Assembly (NCBI GenBank): GCA_043228905.1 | Contig: JBHGNT010000008.1 | Location: 1,488,001 to 1,552,000, forward strand | Reading direction: 5' to 3' | From: Azolla caroliniana | Lineage: Eukaryota; Polypodiophyta | DNA: 64,000 nucleotides | Part shown: in pieces, positions 34,748-46,100 of the stretch | Position numbering within the stretch: position 1 is the stretch's first letter | How the letters are laid out: every line of letters starts with the position of its first letter | Translations under genes and position numbers: made by a program | The notes under the pieces: generated by a model | The model's database searches: none | The model's input: the letters and a program-made list of their open reading frames with translations, nothing else | Told to the model about the DNA's origin: nothing

Positions 34748-37700
34748 ATGGATAGAGGAATGGCTAGCTCGCCCCCTGTGGAGAAACTCGACAGATCCAA
34801 CTTTGCATCTTGGTCGTATAAGATGCACCGGTACCTGCTTGGGCATGGCTACTGGAGTTTCGTTGAAGGAGCCAATGAAACAACACCTGATGCGGCACAT
34901 AAGTACTTCCCAGTGTGGGAACAATCGGCAAGCAGAGTGATGTATTGCTTCGCGTCCAGTGTCGGAGACCAGCTGTTGAGCCACATCCGAGACGCCAAGA
35001 CGCCGAAGGAGGATTGGGGGAACCTGAAGAAGGTTTTCGCTGTGAGCACTACAGCCTGGAAGCTGCAACTCCGATAGGAGTTGAGCAATGTCCGACAGAA
35101 GGACATGTTGGTGGCGGATTACACGACCCATATCAAAGAGATTTGTGATTCGCTTGCCTCTATCAACGTTACCGTAGAGGAAGACGAGATGGTACAGGTC
35201 TGTCTTGGGGGCCTGGCGTCTAAGTTCTGAGCATTCCGAACGGTGGTGTGTACAAGGGAGAATACGCCGTCATTTTTCGACTTACAGTCGATGCTCCTTG
35301 TAGAGGAGAACCACGCCGGTGCGTCAACTAGCGCACCCATTGACAACCGGATGTTGTACATGGAGGCGGATCGGTCCCGTGGGCGTGGTGGACGAGGCGG
35401 GTCGGCACGCAATGGAGGCGGCCGACAAGAGCAAGAACGAAGGCACAAAGAACGTGGCGACAGTAGTTCCGGGACTCCCACAGGTAGGGGGAGTCATGGT
35501 GACACCAGAAGACGGCAAGAGAAGTCAACAACGGAATGCTGGTACTGTGGCAAAAAGGGCCACAGAGAAAGCGAGTGCTAGAGAAAATGAGCCGATTCGG
35601 ACAAATCCGGATCCGGCAAAGCTCGCACTATGCGAAGGGATCGGGAGGATCCAAGAACGGTAAAGGGCCAGCCTTTGTAATGAAGCACGAGGCGAACTCG
35701 ATGAAGAAGACCACTTCCAAATCGGAGGAAGTGTGGTATGTTGATTCCAGAGCGTCGAACCACATGACGAGCCACAAAGAGTGGTTCTCCTTTTTGGAAA
35801 AACCGGATAAACCAGGAGTAGTCGAAACCGGAGACGACACTCCTCACCCAATCGTGCACGTCGGAGAAGTCCCTTTGAGCCATGTCGGACAGAAGGGGAA
35901 GCTGATGAACGTATTACATGTTCCTACAATCATGAAGAACCTGGTGTCGGTCGGACAAATCATCGACCAAGGGATGCAGGTGCGGTTTATGCACCTCGGG
36001 TGCTTCATCGAGGAAGAGGGCCAGATGATTGCGCAAGGGCGCAGAGACGGGAGGATGTTTATCCTCGACACCAATGACGTTGGCAACACTATGTTTGTAA
36101 AAGGACAGAAGGTCGAATTGGACATCGACCTGTGGCACAAGGGGATAGGCCACGTCAATTACCGGAGGCTTCAAGACCTGCAAACGAAACAAGTTGTTTT
36201 CGGTTTGCCGAAGTTCAGCGGCCGGAAGACCCAAGTATGTGAAGCCTGCCAACTCGGGAAGCAACACCAGCTTCCATTCCCCACCGAATGTAACCGGAGC
36301 CGTAACAAGGTCGACCTAATCCATTTGGATGTGTGGGGATTGGCACATAATGTTAGTCTTGGCGGGAGTCGATATTTCGTCTCCTTCATTGACGACTATA
36401 TGCGGCACACATGGATCTACCTCATTGAGCGGAAGAGTGAAGTCTTCGAGTGTTTCCGGAGTCTCCAAAGCATGGTGGAACGGGAATAAGAGAGGAAGAT
36501 CAAATGCCTGTGGTCGGATGGCGGGAAAGAATACTTTTCCGGCCAATTCACAGTTATCTACAACAAACGGGAATTCGGCAAGAGTTCAGCTGCAGATACA
36601 CATCGCAACAGAACGGTGTTGCCAAGAGGAAGAACCGGTTGCTTATCGATGCAGCAAGGGCAATGCTGGAGGAGAAGAGCATGCCCAAATTCTATTGGGT
36701 GGAGGCAGTCCGAACGACTGTCTACATCCAGAACCGTATCGGTGACAAGGTGTCAGCTCACGAGCTGTATTTCGGGCGGAAGCCAAATTTGAGACACCTT
36801 AAGATCTTCGGTAGCATTGCATATGTGCATGTACTGGATGAGAAGCGGAGTAAGCTGGATGCAAAATCGGAAAAATGCATCCTAGTCGGCTATGCTCAAG
36901 AGCAAAAGGGTTATAAGTGTTATAACCACCAGACAAGGCAGGTCAGAGTTAGTCGAGATGTCGAGTTTGATGAATCGGCATCGTGGTACTCCCTACCGAC
37001 TCCGACTTACGAATATGACCCGATGCTGGAGGATGAGGCTAGTGAGCCTGAACCGGCCCAAGGAGAGGATGATGAAGTGTGGACTCAGGATGAGAGTCCG
37101 GAATCGTTCCGGTTGAGCAGGCCGAACAAGAGACTGAGTCAATCTGACTAGTCCGATGAGGAACCGGCGAGTAGTGGAGACTCTGCCGTGCACTCCCCGC
37201 GCAAGGAACCGAGGAGACGGTTCATGCGCAAAGAGAAGGGGAAGAAGAAGATGCCGGAATTTGAAACCGGCAACAATGAATCAGATCGGTGTGCATCTGA
37301 CTCCAGCAAGGAGAAAGGAGGATCTTCGACAGCGAAGACCGAACCGGCCAAGAAAGGCCTTAAGCCGGGTACCAATGAGTTACGCCAGTCCACCCGCCCG
37401 AAGGATCCCGTCAAGCGGTATGGGTACAATGAGTACATGGTGCATCACTATGCGTACATGACTAAGGTGGCGGAAGTGCGTGAGTCGAAGAGCTACGCAG
37501 AAGCGGCAAAGGATGCAAATTGGCATGCCGTTATGGAGGAAGAAATGCGGGCACTTGATGCTAACGAGACATGGGACCTGGTTGATCCTCCTCGTCACTG
37601 TAAACCGATCGGATGCAAGTGGTTGTACAAAGTAAAGTACAATGCCGACGGTTCAGTTAACCGGCCCAAGGCCCGGTTAGTGGCGAAGGGATATGCGCAG

Positions 37701-38996
37701 ACCCACGGAATCGACTACGATGAGACCTTCGCTCCTGTAGCGAAGATGACAATGGTTCGAGTGGTGTTGGCGGTTGCTGCGGCAAGGGGGTGGCATCTTC
37801 ATCAGATGGATGTGAAGAATGCATTTCTTCAAGGAGATCTTGAAGAAGAAGTCTTTATGACTCAGCCTCCCGTTTTTCAATCGGAGATGAACAAGTCGGT
37901 AGTATGTCGGCTGAAGAAGTTGTTGTACAGCCTGAAGCAAGCCCCTCGAGCTTGGAATGCGAAGATCACGCACCGGTTGCGTAAGATGGGGTTTGTGGCC
38001 TCCAAATCGGACTCTTCATTGTTCATCCGGCATGGCTCAGCCGGTCTGGTATGTATACTGCTGTATGTTGATGATCTAGTCATCATCGGACCGGGTGTTC
38101 CAAAAATCAACCGCGTTAAGTCCATGTTGTCAGACGCATTTGAGATGAAGGATCTGGGGGACCTTCATTATTTTCTAGGGATCGAGGTGATCCGAACCCC
38201 GGATGACATATTGCTCTCACAATGACATTACGTCTTGAATATGCTGTAGAAGTTCGGCATGACAGAATGCCGACCTGTATCCACACCCTTGGACCGGAAC
38301 CAGAAGCTTCGTCCCAACTCCGGACCGGCCTGCAACGAGAAACAGTTTCGCCAAATTGTCGAAAGGCTTATTTACTTGACTATCACGTGACCCGACATCA
38401 GCTATCCGGTCGGAATGATAAGTCAGTTCATGCAGAAGCCGACCATGGAGCACCTTCAGTGCGCGCAAAGTATTTTGCGGTATGTCAGCGGCACGAAGGA
38501 CCAGGGACTATTATACCGGTGAGGTATACCCGAAGAGCTTGTTGGTTACACGGATGCCGACTAGGCTGGCGATGCATCAGATTGCCGATCAACCTCCGGT
38601 TACATGTTTTCCCTAGTAGCGCGGCTGTTGCGTGGAGCAGCAAAAAGCAGTCAACAGTTGCTCTGTCGAGCACTAAGGCTGAGTATCGTGGCGCTACCCT
38701 TGCCACCTGTGAAGCCATTTGACTTCGGCGACTGCTGCAAGACCTACGGATCGAGGTCCCGACCCCGATTCTGGTCTACTGCGACAACATCAGCAGCATA
38801 AAACTCGCCAAGAACCCCGTATTCCATGCTCGCACAAAGCACATAGAAGTGCACTATCACTTCGTGTGTGAGCGTGTCCTGAGCGGTGAGGTCGAACTTC
38901 AGTATGTTCACACGGATCGGCAGGTTGCTGACATCTTCACCAAACCGCTCGGATCGGACAAGTTGCAGCACTTCACCGAAATGCTTGGTGTTTAGC
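34748..38996 (+). pseudogene. Copia-B gag-pol, broken
   Basis: Gag starts at ATG 34748 (DRSNFASWSYKMHRYL). The order is copia-type: CCHC knuckle CWYCGKKGHRESEC (35553-35594), protease with DSRAS instead of DSGAS (about 35741, a likely inactivating change), integrase zinc region (CEACQLGKQH) and core (HLDVWG, FIDDY), reverse transcriptase (37.5-38.2 kb; YVDDLVIIG) and RNase H to TAG at 38994. Early stops occur in gag (TAG near 35075, TGA near 35228) and integrase (TAA near 36487), and the frame shifts several times (about 35.55, 36.55, 37.15 and 38.22 kb). The first two stops fit single transitions from Gln and Trp codons. Confidence 0.9.
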
Positions 38997-39569
38997 ATCT
39001 CGACGTGCTACACTTGAGGGGGAGAACGAGCAAAGACACCGGAACGGGCAAAGGCAAAGAGACGGCCGATTGCGCCGGTGAGGGAAGAATAGAAGGCGTT
39101 AGAGTCAAGAACGACAGAGCTGACCGAAGGAAGAAGGCCAAGACCCGGACATGGTCCGATGTGGTGAAGGGCTTGGAACTAGAAGACGAATCGAGAGCAA
39201 CTGATTCGGACAAGAGCTGGAACGAATCAGAGACAGTCGATTCGGTTCAACAGACAGATTTGGAAGAACCGGATCAATTCAAGGCCAAGCAGACACGGAT
39301 GTAGCGAAAGTCGATGCCATCGCGGAGAAACCGACGGATCGATAAGCGCCAGAGTCATAGCAGCGAAGGAGGTGAGAGGGGCCTATTGAGCAGACATACT
39401 GACCGAGAAGGTTAAGGCGCGCAGAACAAGAGGGGTCACGGCAAATAGAACCGGACCGGACGAGGAGCGCAAGCAAGGCGGAGCGACGCCAGGAGAAGTC
39501 GGTTGGAGGAACCGACTGCCACAGAGACTGACACAAGGATCCAACCTCAAGTTGAGCTTGAGGGAGAGG
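38997..39569 (+). other. Extra 0.57-kb segment between pol and the 3' LTR of Copia-B
   Basis: In compact copia elements the polypurine tract follows pol almost directly. Here CTTGAGGGGGAG occurs at 39013-39024, just after RNase H, but the LTR follows only after a second purine tract (39556-39569). The segment between is purine-rich and includes a 99-codon frame (39005-39304) rich in Lys, Asp and Glu with no domain I know. Confidence 0.6.
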
Positions 39570-39984
39570 TGTTGAGCGGCAAGCTCAACTGGAGCCGGAT
39601 CGGCTGAATAAGCTTGAGCCGGCAAGCAAGACAGATCAGTAAGTCGTGAGCAACCGAGCTGGCAAGCAATAGAGCTAGTGAGCTGGGGAGTCGGTTAGCC
39701 GGATCCAATCAATAACCGGAAGCCTAGTATTAGTGTAGACTACTAGGCAATTATAGTCTCGTAGTAAGTGTCAGATGCTCGTGTGAGCATTGAAGTACGC
39801 AGTACTTCTGTCAGTCCCATGAGGACTTGTATAAATAGTGCTATTGAGCATAGTTGTAAATATAGAGTAATTATATCAGTTTTTGAATATAGCTTTTACG
39901 TTTTGCTCTCTTTGTCTCTCCCGTGTACTTTGTGTATTCCCTACTTTCTCTGTTTTCTAACGCTTCTGCAAGTAATCGTTTACA
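39570..39984 (+). repeat. 3' LTR of Copia-B
   Basis: Same length and ends as 34240-34654. It is followed by AAAAT, the second copy of the target duplication. Confidence 0.93.
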
Positions 39985-40776
39985 AAAATTGTCATGACAC
40001 ATACACAACCGAACATTTTGGTAGTACTAAAACGTTGGATTTCGTACATCATCCATATGGTTTGTTGGAGCCATTACCGACCCCAAGCAAACCATGCCAA
40101 TCTATTTCTCTCAATTTTATTACACATCTTCCGGACTCGAGGGGCTTCATGCAATCTTAACATTGGTAGAGGGATATACTAAGATGGCATATTTCGTGCC
40201 ATGTACTAAAGAAATCACTAGTGAAGAAACCGCTAGAATTGTTATGCATGAAGTATTTTGGCATCATAGTCTTCCCGACAGTATCATCAGTGATCGTGAA
40301 CCACAATTTGTCTCTAAATTTTGGAAGCATCTCTTTAAAATGCTCATGGTCACCTGCAATCTCTCCTCCGACTATCATCCCCAAACAGATGGACAAGCAG
40401 AACGTACTAATCAAACGTTGGAATACTATCTTCGGTGTTTCCTAACCTATCAACAAGATGATTGGGCAAATATTCTACACTTTGCTGAATTTGCTTATAA
40501 TAATTCTATCCACTCCTCTACTAGGGTTACAACATTCTACGCTTATATCGGCTATCATTCTCACTGGTGTGTGATAGAAACTCCTGAGTTACCTACAAAT
40601 CCTAATGCAAAGGATCATTTGGAGCGATTACGACAAATTCAGGCAAAAATATCTACCCACCTACATAGAGCCCAACAAATACAGGACTATGCGAATCTTC
40701 ATCGGCTTCCATCCTCTTTTAACATTGGAGATCGAGTATGGCTATTACGATGACACATCAAGACTACTCGACTGTG
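39985..40776 (+). pseudogene. Ty3/gypsy integrase fragment, continuation of 33165-34239
   Basis: After the Copia-B insertion the integrase continues (CHDT, HHPYGLLEPLP, then SLNFITHLPDS, SDREPQFVSKFW, PQTDGQAERTNQ, VWLL). Compared with 50700-51500 of the young element, about 40 codons including the zinc motif are deleted between 40043 and 40050. It stops inside the C-terminal part, where the truncated Copia-A LTR begins near 40777. Confidence 0.88.
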
Positions 40777-41278
40777 TGATCCGGTGCGAACCGGATCCAA
40801 GGACATATTTGAAAATATGTTAGGATAAGCCCCCTGAGGCTATATTTGTAAATAACCCAAAAGTCATATAAGTATAAATATGACTTAGGGTAATCACATT
40901 ATCATGACAATGTTGTTGTCAATTGTTGTTGTCAATTGTTGTTGAGAATATATTGTATAGAGAGAGAGAGAGACACACACACACACACACACACACAACC
41001 ATACTCTATTGTAACCGCCGTTTGGTGAAGATACAGAGCTTGAGGTCGTTGCCTCCGAGTCTCTGATTGTACCTTTCTCATATAGTGATGGTTTGGAGTC
41101 TGTGGGCTCCCATGGTTTTTCCCTATTTAGGGTTTTCCACGTAAACATCATGTGTTCTCTATCGTTGTTTGTGTGTGGACGTGCATTCACTCCCTACTTC
41201 CCATTTCTGTGTTTGATCCTCACCGAAGTGATTCAAGACTCGGTTGTGGCCGAGCAATATTCCGCACTATTTCCTACA
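40777..41278 (+). repeat. 5'-truncated LTR of the old Copia-A copy
   Basis: It aligns with 47395-47871 of the young Copia-A LTR (CCCCTGAGGCTATA, TATAAATATGACTTAGGG, GGGTTTTCCACGT) but lacks about 140 bp at the left end. It ends TTCCTACA, and the primer site TGGTATCAGAGC follows at 41282-41293. An (AG)n(AC)n microsatellite lies at 40959-40998 in the transcribed part. Confidence 0.8.
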
Positions 41279-41303
41279 ATCTGGTATCAGAGCATACAAG
41301 GGA

Positions 41304-41518
41304 ATGGAAGAATCATTCAGCGGCATGTTCAAGCTCATCGGCTCCAACTACCTAGTGTGGAAGTCGAAGATGAGGGACATGCTCGTGGTCAAAGATCTCT
41401 GGCTATCGGTACAGTTCGGGGACAAGAAACCAGACAAGATCGATGCCATGACATGGGAGGTGAAGCACATGAAGACAACGACGTACATCCGATGTTTCAT
41501 CGACATGAGCCTATATAA
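41304..41518 (+). pseudogene. Old Copia-A gag, first part
   Basis: ATG at 41304 starts a copia gag (EESFSGMFKLIGSNYLVWK) similar to 43171 onward. It is cut at 41518 by the young Ty3 element and resumes at 52512 after the target duplication TATAA. Confidence 0.85.
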
Positions 41519-41679
41519 TGTCATGAAGACATACATCTTGGCTTATCATGACATTCATCTTGGCGAACCAGGAATCGAACCCATAACCTCTTGGTTTACA
41601 TATTGTACTTTAACCATTGTAATAACATATGTGAGATGTAATCATAATAATTATATGTTTAGTTATTACGAGATATTTA

Positions 41680-41712
41680 GAACATTCTAGATTATTCTAG
41701 AATGTTCTTGAA
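41680..41712. promoter_or_regulatory. Heat-shock-element array, seven 5-bp units
   Basis: GAA and TTC units alternate exactly every five bases starting at 41680, 41685, 41690, 41695, 41700, 41705 and 41710; only the third has a mismatch (GAT). This is an extended nGAAnnTTCn element, the binding site of heat-shock factor trimers, lying 84 bp before the LTR TATA box. The 3' LTR has the same array at 52124-52156. Confidence 0.8.
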
Positions 41713-41762
41713 TATTTCATGATTATATTTATTATTATTATTATTCATAAATATCTAAAATA

Positions 41763-41780
41763 TTCTAGAACATTCTAGAA
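41763..41780. promoter_or_regulatory. Second heat-shock-element array, four perfect units
   Basis: TTC (41763), GAA (41768), TTC (41773) and GAA (41778) are in perfect 5-bp register, ending 15 bp before TATAAATA. The copy in the 3' LTR is at 52207-52224. Confidence 0.8.
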
Positions 41781-42818
41781 TACTCCATAAGGGCCTATAA
41801 ATAAGAGTCCATACACTCATCACAACTCATTCGGTTCAACACCAGTCTTTAGCCCTTAGCCTACTCCTTGTAATCTTCTTTCTCATAATATAATCTCATT
41901 CTCATTTCTTATCTCTCACTTATACTTTTCTCTCTCTCGCACTCTCTCCCTCTTTCACTCTCTTTTGCTATCACTATCGCTATCTCTACCGCTCTCGCCA
42001 TCTCTATCGTTATCGTTATCTCTATCGCCATCGCTCTCTCTCTGCTTCCTACTCAAGAGTCACGACAGTTTGAACCGAATATTTCTTTTCCCTTTCTCCA
42101 ATAACCCTAGCAAGCTTTCTTCTTTATCCTTCTTTCTTTTTCCCCCGCGGTTATGGAGTCGGTCAGCAAGCAAGAGTATATGCGTGTCCTTTCGGAGCTC
42201 GATATGATCACCACTAAGTTTGTGGCATTAGAGCAAGAAAATCAAAGGCTACTCGGGGATCTTCAACAAGTCAGTACTGAGAAAGCTCATCAATATGAGG
42301 AGTTATCACAACGGGTTCATCAACTTGAGGCTACTATATTAACTTTACGAGAACAAGCGGCGGGGGTTCAAAACTCCCCAAGGGAACCAAAGATTAGCCT
42401 CCCTGCCAAGTTTGATGGTACCAGATCTCTCTTTCGAGGTTTCCTGAATCAAGTTCGTTTGGTGATTCAGTTACATCCCAATCGGTATCCAACTGATGCT
42501 GCCCGTGTGGGATTAATAGGAACCTTGCTAAGCGGTACAGCGTTAGCATGGTTTGCACCACTTCTTGAGAAGAAATCACCATTACTGGAGGATTTCGAGG
42601 AATTCGTTAAGGAGTTTCAAGCTAGTTTTGGAGATACGGATAGCACTAGGACTGCAATAAACAAGATTCGAAGACTCCGACAAGGAGATCGTCCCGCTTC
42701 AGCTTATGCCGCAGATTTCCGTCTCTTGGCATGCGACATCCCTTGGGATGAGGCAGCCTTAATGGATCAATTCCGTCAGGGTTTGCGTAACGATGTCAAA
42801 GATCTTCTTCTTACTTTC

Positions 42819-43140
42819 AGTGAGAGCAGCCGCGAGAGAGAGAGAGAGGGATAGAGCGTGAGAGAGGAAGAGGTCGACGCCTCTGTGTATTTCCGCCGCC
42901 TGTGGCGAGGACAGCGAGCTCAAGGTCGTCGCCTTGCAGCTCGCCATTGTATACTTCTCTGTATAGTGTTGGTTCGGAGTCTTGTACTCCCGTGGTTTTT
43001 CCCGTCTAGGGTTTTCCACGTTAATCCCTGTGTGTTCGCGTTTTGTTTCTCTTTGTGGTTCCTATTTTCTGCTGCATCGATTCGCGCTTACTCGGTTGTG
43101 GCCGAGGGAAGAAGGTTAATCGTGTGGTTGATTCCTTACA
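42819..43140 (+). repeat. Truncated left LTR of the young Copia-A element
   Basis: Begins AGTGAGAGCAGCC immediately after the target duplication, with no TGTTG start and no TATA box. In the full LTR this base lies about 65 bp downstream of TATAAATA (47477-47484). Confidence 0.92.
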
Positions 43141-43170
43141 AACTGGTATCAGAGCGAACTGCTGCAGAAA

Positions 43171-46100
43171 ATGGAAGGCGGCGGCAGCGGGCAGCCGGGG
43201 ATGATGGTGCTGAATGCGCAGAATTACGCCGACTGGAAGATCAAGATGGAGGATCTTCTGATTGTTCGGGACCTGTATGAACCGATTGACAGGTCGGAAA
43301 TACCGAAGGGGGTACTTGAGTCGGAGTGGAAGCTCCTGAACCGGAAAGCCGTAGCGACGATCCGACAATATGTCGATGTAAGCGTCCTACAACATGTGGC
43401 GAACGACACCAACGCATATGAGATGTGGAAGAAGCTGTCGGGCCTCTACGAGAGGAAGAATGCGTTGAACCGGACCTCCCTGATGAGGAAGATAGTGAAT
43501 CTCAAGTACCGGGACGGCGAGAGTATGGTGGAACACGTAAGCACGTTCATGGGATTCGTGAATCAGCTTGCGGCGATCAAGTTCCCGTTGGAGGATGCAA
43601 TGCAAGCCATCATCCTGATGTGTACATTGCCGGAAAGCTGGGAGAACTTGGTGGTGACTCTCAGCACCTCCTGCACCGAAGATAACTTGTCCTTACAAAC
43701 GGTAAAGACAAGTATTTTGAACGAAGAAGCGCGTCGGAGAGACAAAGAACCGGCCTCCGACTCAAAGGCGCTGCTCACCGAATCGGATCGGGGAAGACAA
43801 TGGAACCGGAGTCCGCAAAGACGGGAGAAGTCGGGGACCCGGTCGCAGTCAAGAGGAAGGCCCACATGCTTCCACTGTGGGAAGCCGGGGCATTTCCGAA
43901 AGAATTGTCGGCATTACCGAAAAGACAACGGAGCCGACGACACCGATTCGAAGAAGTCACCGGACAGAAACGGTGCATACCGGGGAGCCACGGACCGGAG
44001 AGGTTCGGATCGGCGAGGGCAGGACCGGAAAGGAACAACGGCACTCGCGGCAAGTGAGGAAGAAATCATGCTCATCACCGAAGAAAGTGAAGTAAACATT
44101 GCCGGCGATGAGACGACCTGGGTGGTCGATTCCGGAGCATCGTTCCACCTGACCCCGGAGAGAAGATACTTCTCATCCTACACAGCCGGTGAGCATGGCT
44201 GTGTTCGAATGGGAAATGAAGGTACGTGCCGGATTGCCGGCATCGGAGACGTGTGGTTGACAACCCCGACCGGATGCAAAATGCTGCTGAAGGATGTCCG
44301 ACACGTTCCGGAGGTTCGATTGAACCTGATTTCGGCCGGGAGGCTAGACGATGAAGGCTACACAGGTAGCATCCGGAACGGCGTAATGAAGTTCAGCAAG
44401 GGGAGCCTGATAGTGGCTCGGGCCCGGAAAGACAACACACTGTACCTGATGAATGCCCGGTTATGTCCGGAAGAGCTGAATGTGGCAGCCGACACTGCCG
44501 GTGAGCTGTGGCACAAAAGACTGTGCCACATGAGTGAGAAGGGGATGAAGAGGCTTGCAAAAGACAACCTTATTCCAGTGAAGCATGTGCACCTGGAGAA
44601 GTGCACCGATTGCCTGGCTGGTAAACAGAACCGAACCTCCTTCCACTCAAGGCCACCGACGAGACGTAGCGCACCATTGGAGTTGGTGCACACTGATGTG
44701 TGTCAGGTAGAAACGAAGTCACATGGCGGAGCCCAGTACTTCGTAACATTCATTGATGATCACAGCCGGAAGCTGTGGACGGCACCGTTGAAGACAAAGG
44801 ACCAAGTGTTGTGCGTCTTCAAAGAACTCCACGCGAGAGTGGAAAGGGAATCCGGCAAGAAGCTGAAAGCGATACGAGCGGATAACGGAGGGGAATACCG
44901 GGGGCAGTTCCAGGAGTACTGTCGCTCGAAGGGAATCCGACTCGAGTTTACTGTGCCGAAGACGCCGGAACTGAACGGGTTGGCCGAGAGGATGAACCGG
45001 ACCATAATGGAGAGGGTCCGGAGTATGCTGGCGCATGCGAAATTACCCAAGGGGTTTTGGGCTGAGGCAATGTCGACGGCGACATACGTGATAAACAGAT
45101 CACCCTCAGTACCTTTGGACGGAGACACGCCGCAGAGAGTGTGGACCGGTAGGGAAGTATCTTACCGGCATCTGAAGGTGTTCGGGTGTCTCGCATACGT
45201 GCATGTGGCAAAGGACCGGAGAGGAAAGCTAGATCCGAAGACCCGGCCATGCATATTCCTCAGTTACGGCGACGACGAGTTCGGCTACCGAGTATGGGAC
45301 CCGGTCGACAAGAAGATATTCAGGAGTCGAGACATCATCTTCATGGAGGACAAGACACTTACCGACTGAGAGTCGGAGAAGAAGATGAAGAGCTCCAAGT
45401 CGACCGGTGAGGATCAACTCTACGAGGAGCAGTCCCGACCGGCAAGAGACCGGTTAGCACTCGAGGATCCGGCCGAAGACGGTGAAGAAACAGAACCGGC
45501 CGAAGAAGATGAAAATGATACCGGAACCGGCCCCGATCCCGAAATGGATTCGGATGAAGAAGAATCGGAAGAACCGGTTACCGAAGCTCCGGAACGGAGA
45601 TATCCTCTAAGAGAGAGAAGGGCCCCCCGGAGATTTCCGGAACCAGAGCACGTGCTGCTAACCGACGAAGGGGAGCCGGAGAGCTTTGAAGAAGCAAAGC
45701 ATGACACCCAGAGCCGCAGGTGGTTGAGTGCCATGCAGGACGAGATGGATTCCCTGCATGAGAACCACACATATGAACTTGTGGAGTTGCCGAAAGGAAA
45801 GCGGGCACTTCGAAACAAGTGGGTGTTCAAGCTGAAACCGGGAGATGCCGGAAACCCCCCGAGATACAAAGCCAGGATCGTGGTGAAGGGGTTTCAGCAG
45901 AAGAAGGGCGTCGACTTCGACGAGATATTTGCCCCGGTAGTGAAGATGACCTCCATCCGGACGGTACTGAGCATAGCGGCAAGCATGGACCTCGAGGTAG
46001 AACAGATGGACGTGAAGACGGCATTCCTTCACGGTGACCTCGATGAAGAGATCTACATGCAGCAACCGGAAGGATTCGAGAAGAAAGGGAAGGAGCACCT

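Larger units (their letters stand above)
34240..39984 (+). mobile_element. Copia-B, complete Ty1/copia element with 415-bp LTRs
   Basis: LTRs at 34240-34654 and 39570-39984 are each 415 bp, start TGTTGAGCGG and end TTTACA, with about 20 differences (near 5 percent). The target duplication AAAAT is perfect (34235-34239 and 39985-39989), and the interrupted Ty3 frame can be followed from one side to the other. The primer site TGGTATGAGAGC (34655-34666) is initiator-Met type with one mismatch. The element is complete but its coding region is broken. Confidence 0.95.
41519..42067 (+). repeat. 5' LTR of the young Ty3 element
   Basis: Starts TGTCATGA and ends TCACGACA, near-perfect terminal inverted repeats. 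It contains an antisense tRNA-like module (41555-41615), two heat-shock-element arrays and TATAAATA at 41796-41803. The transcribed half is CT-rich. Confidence 0.95.
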
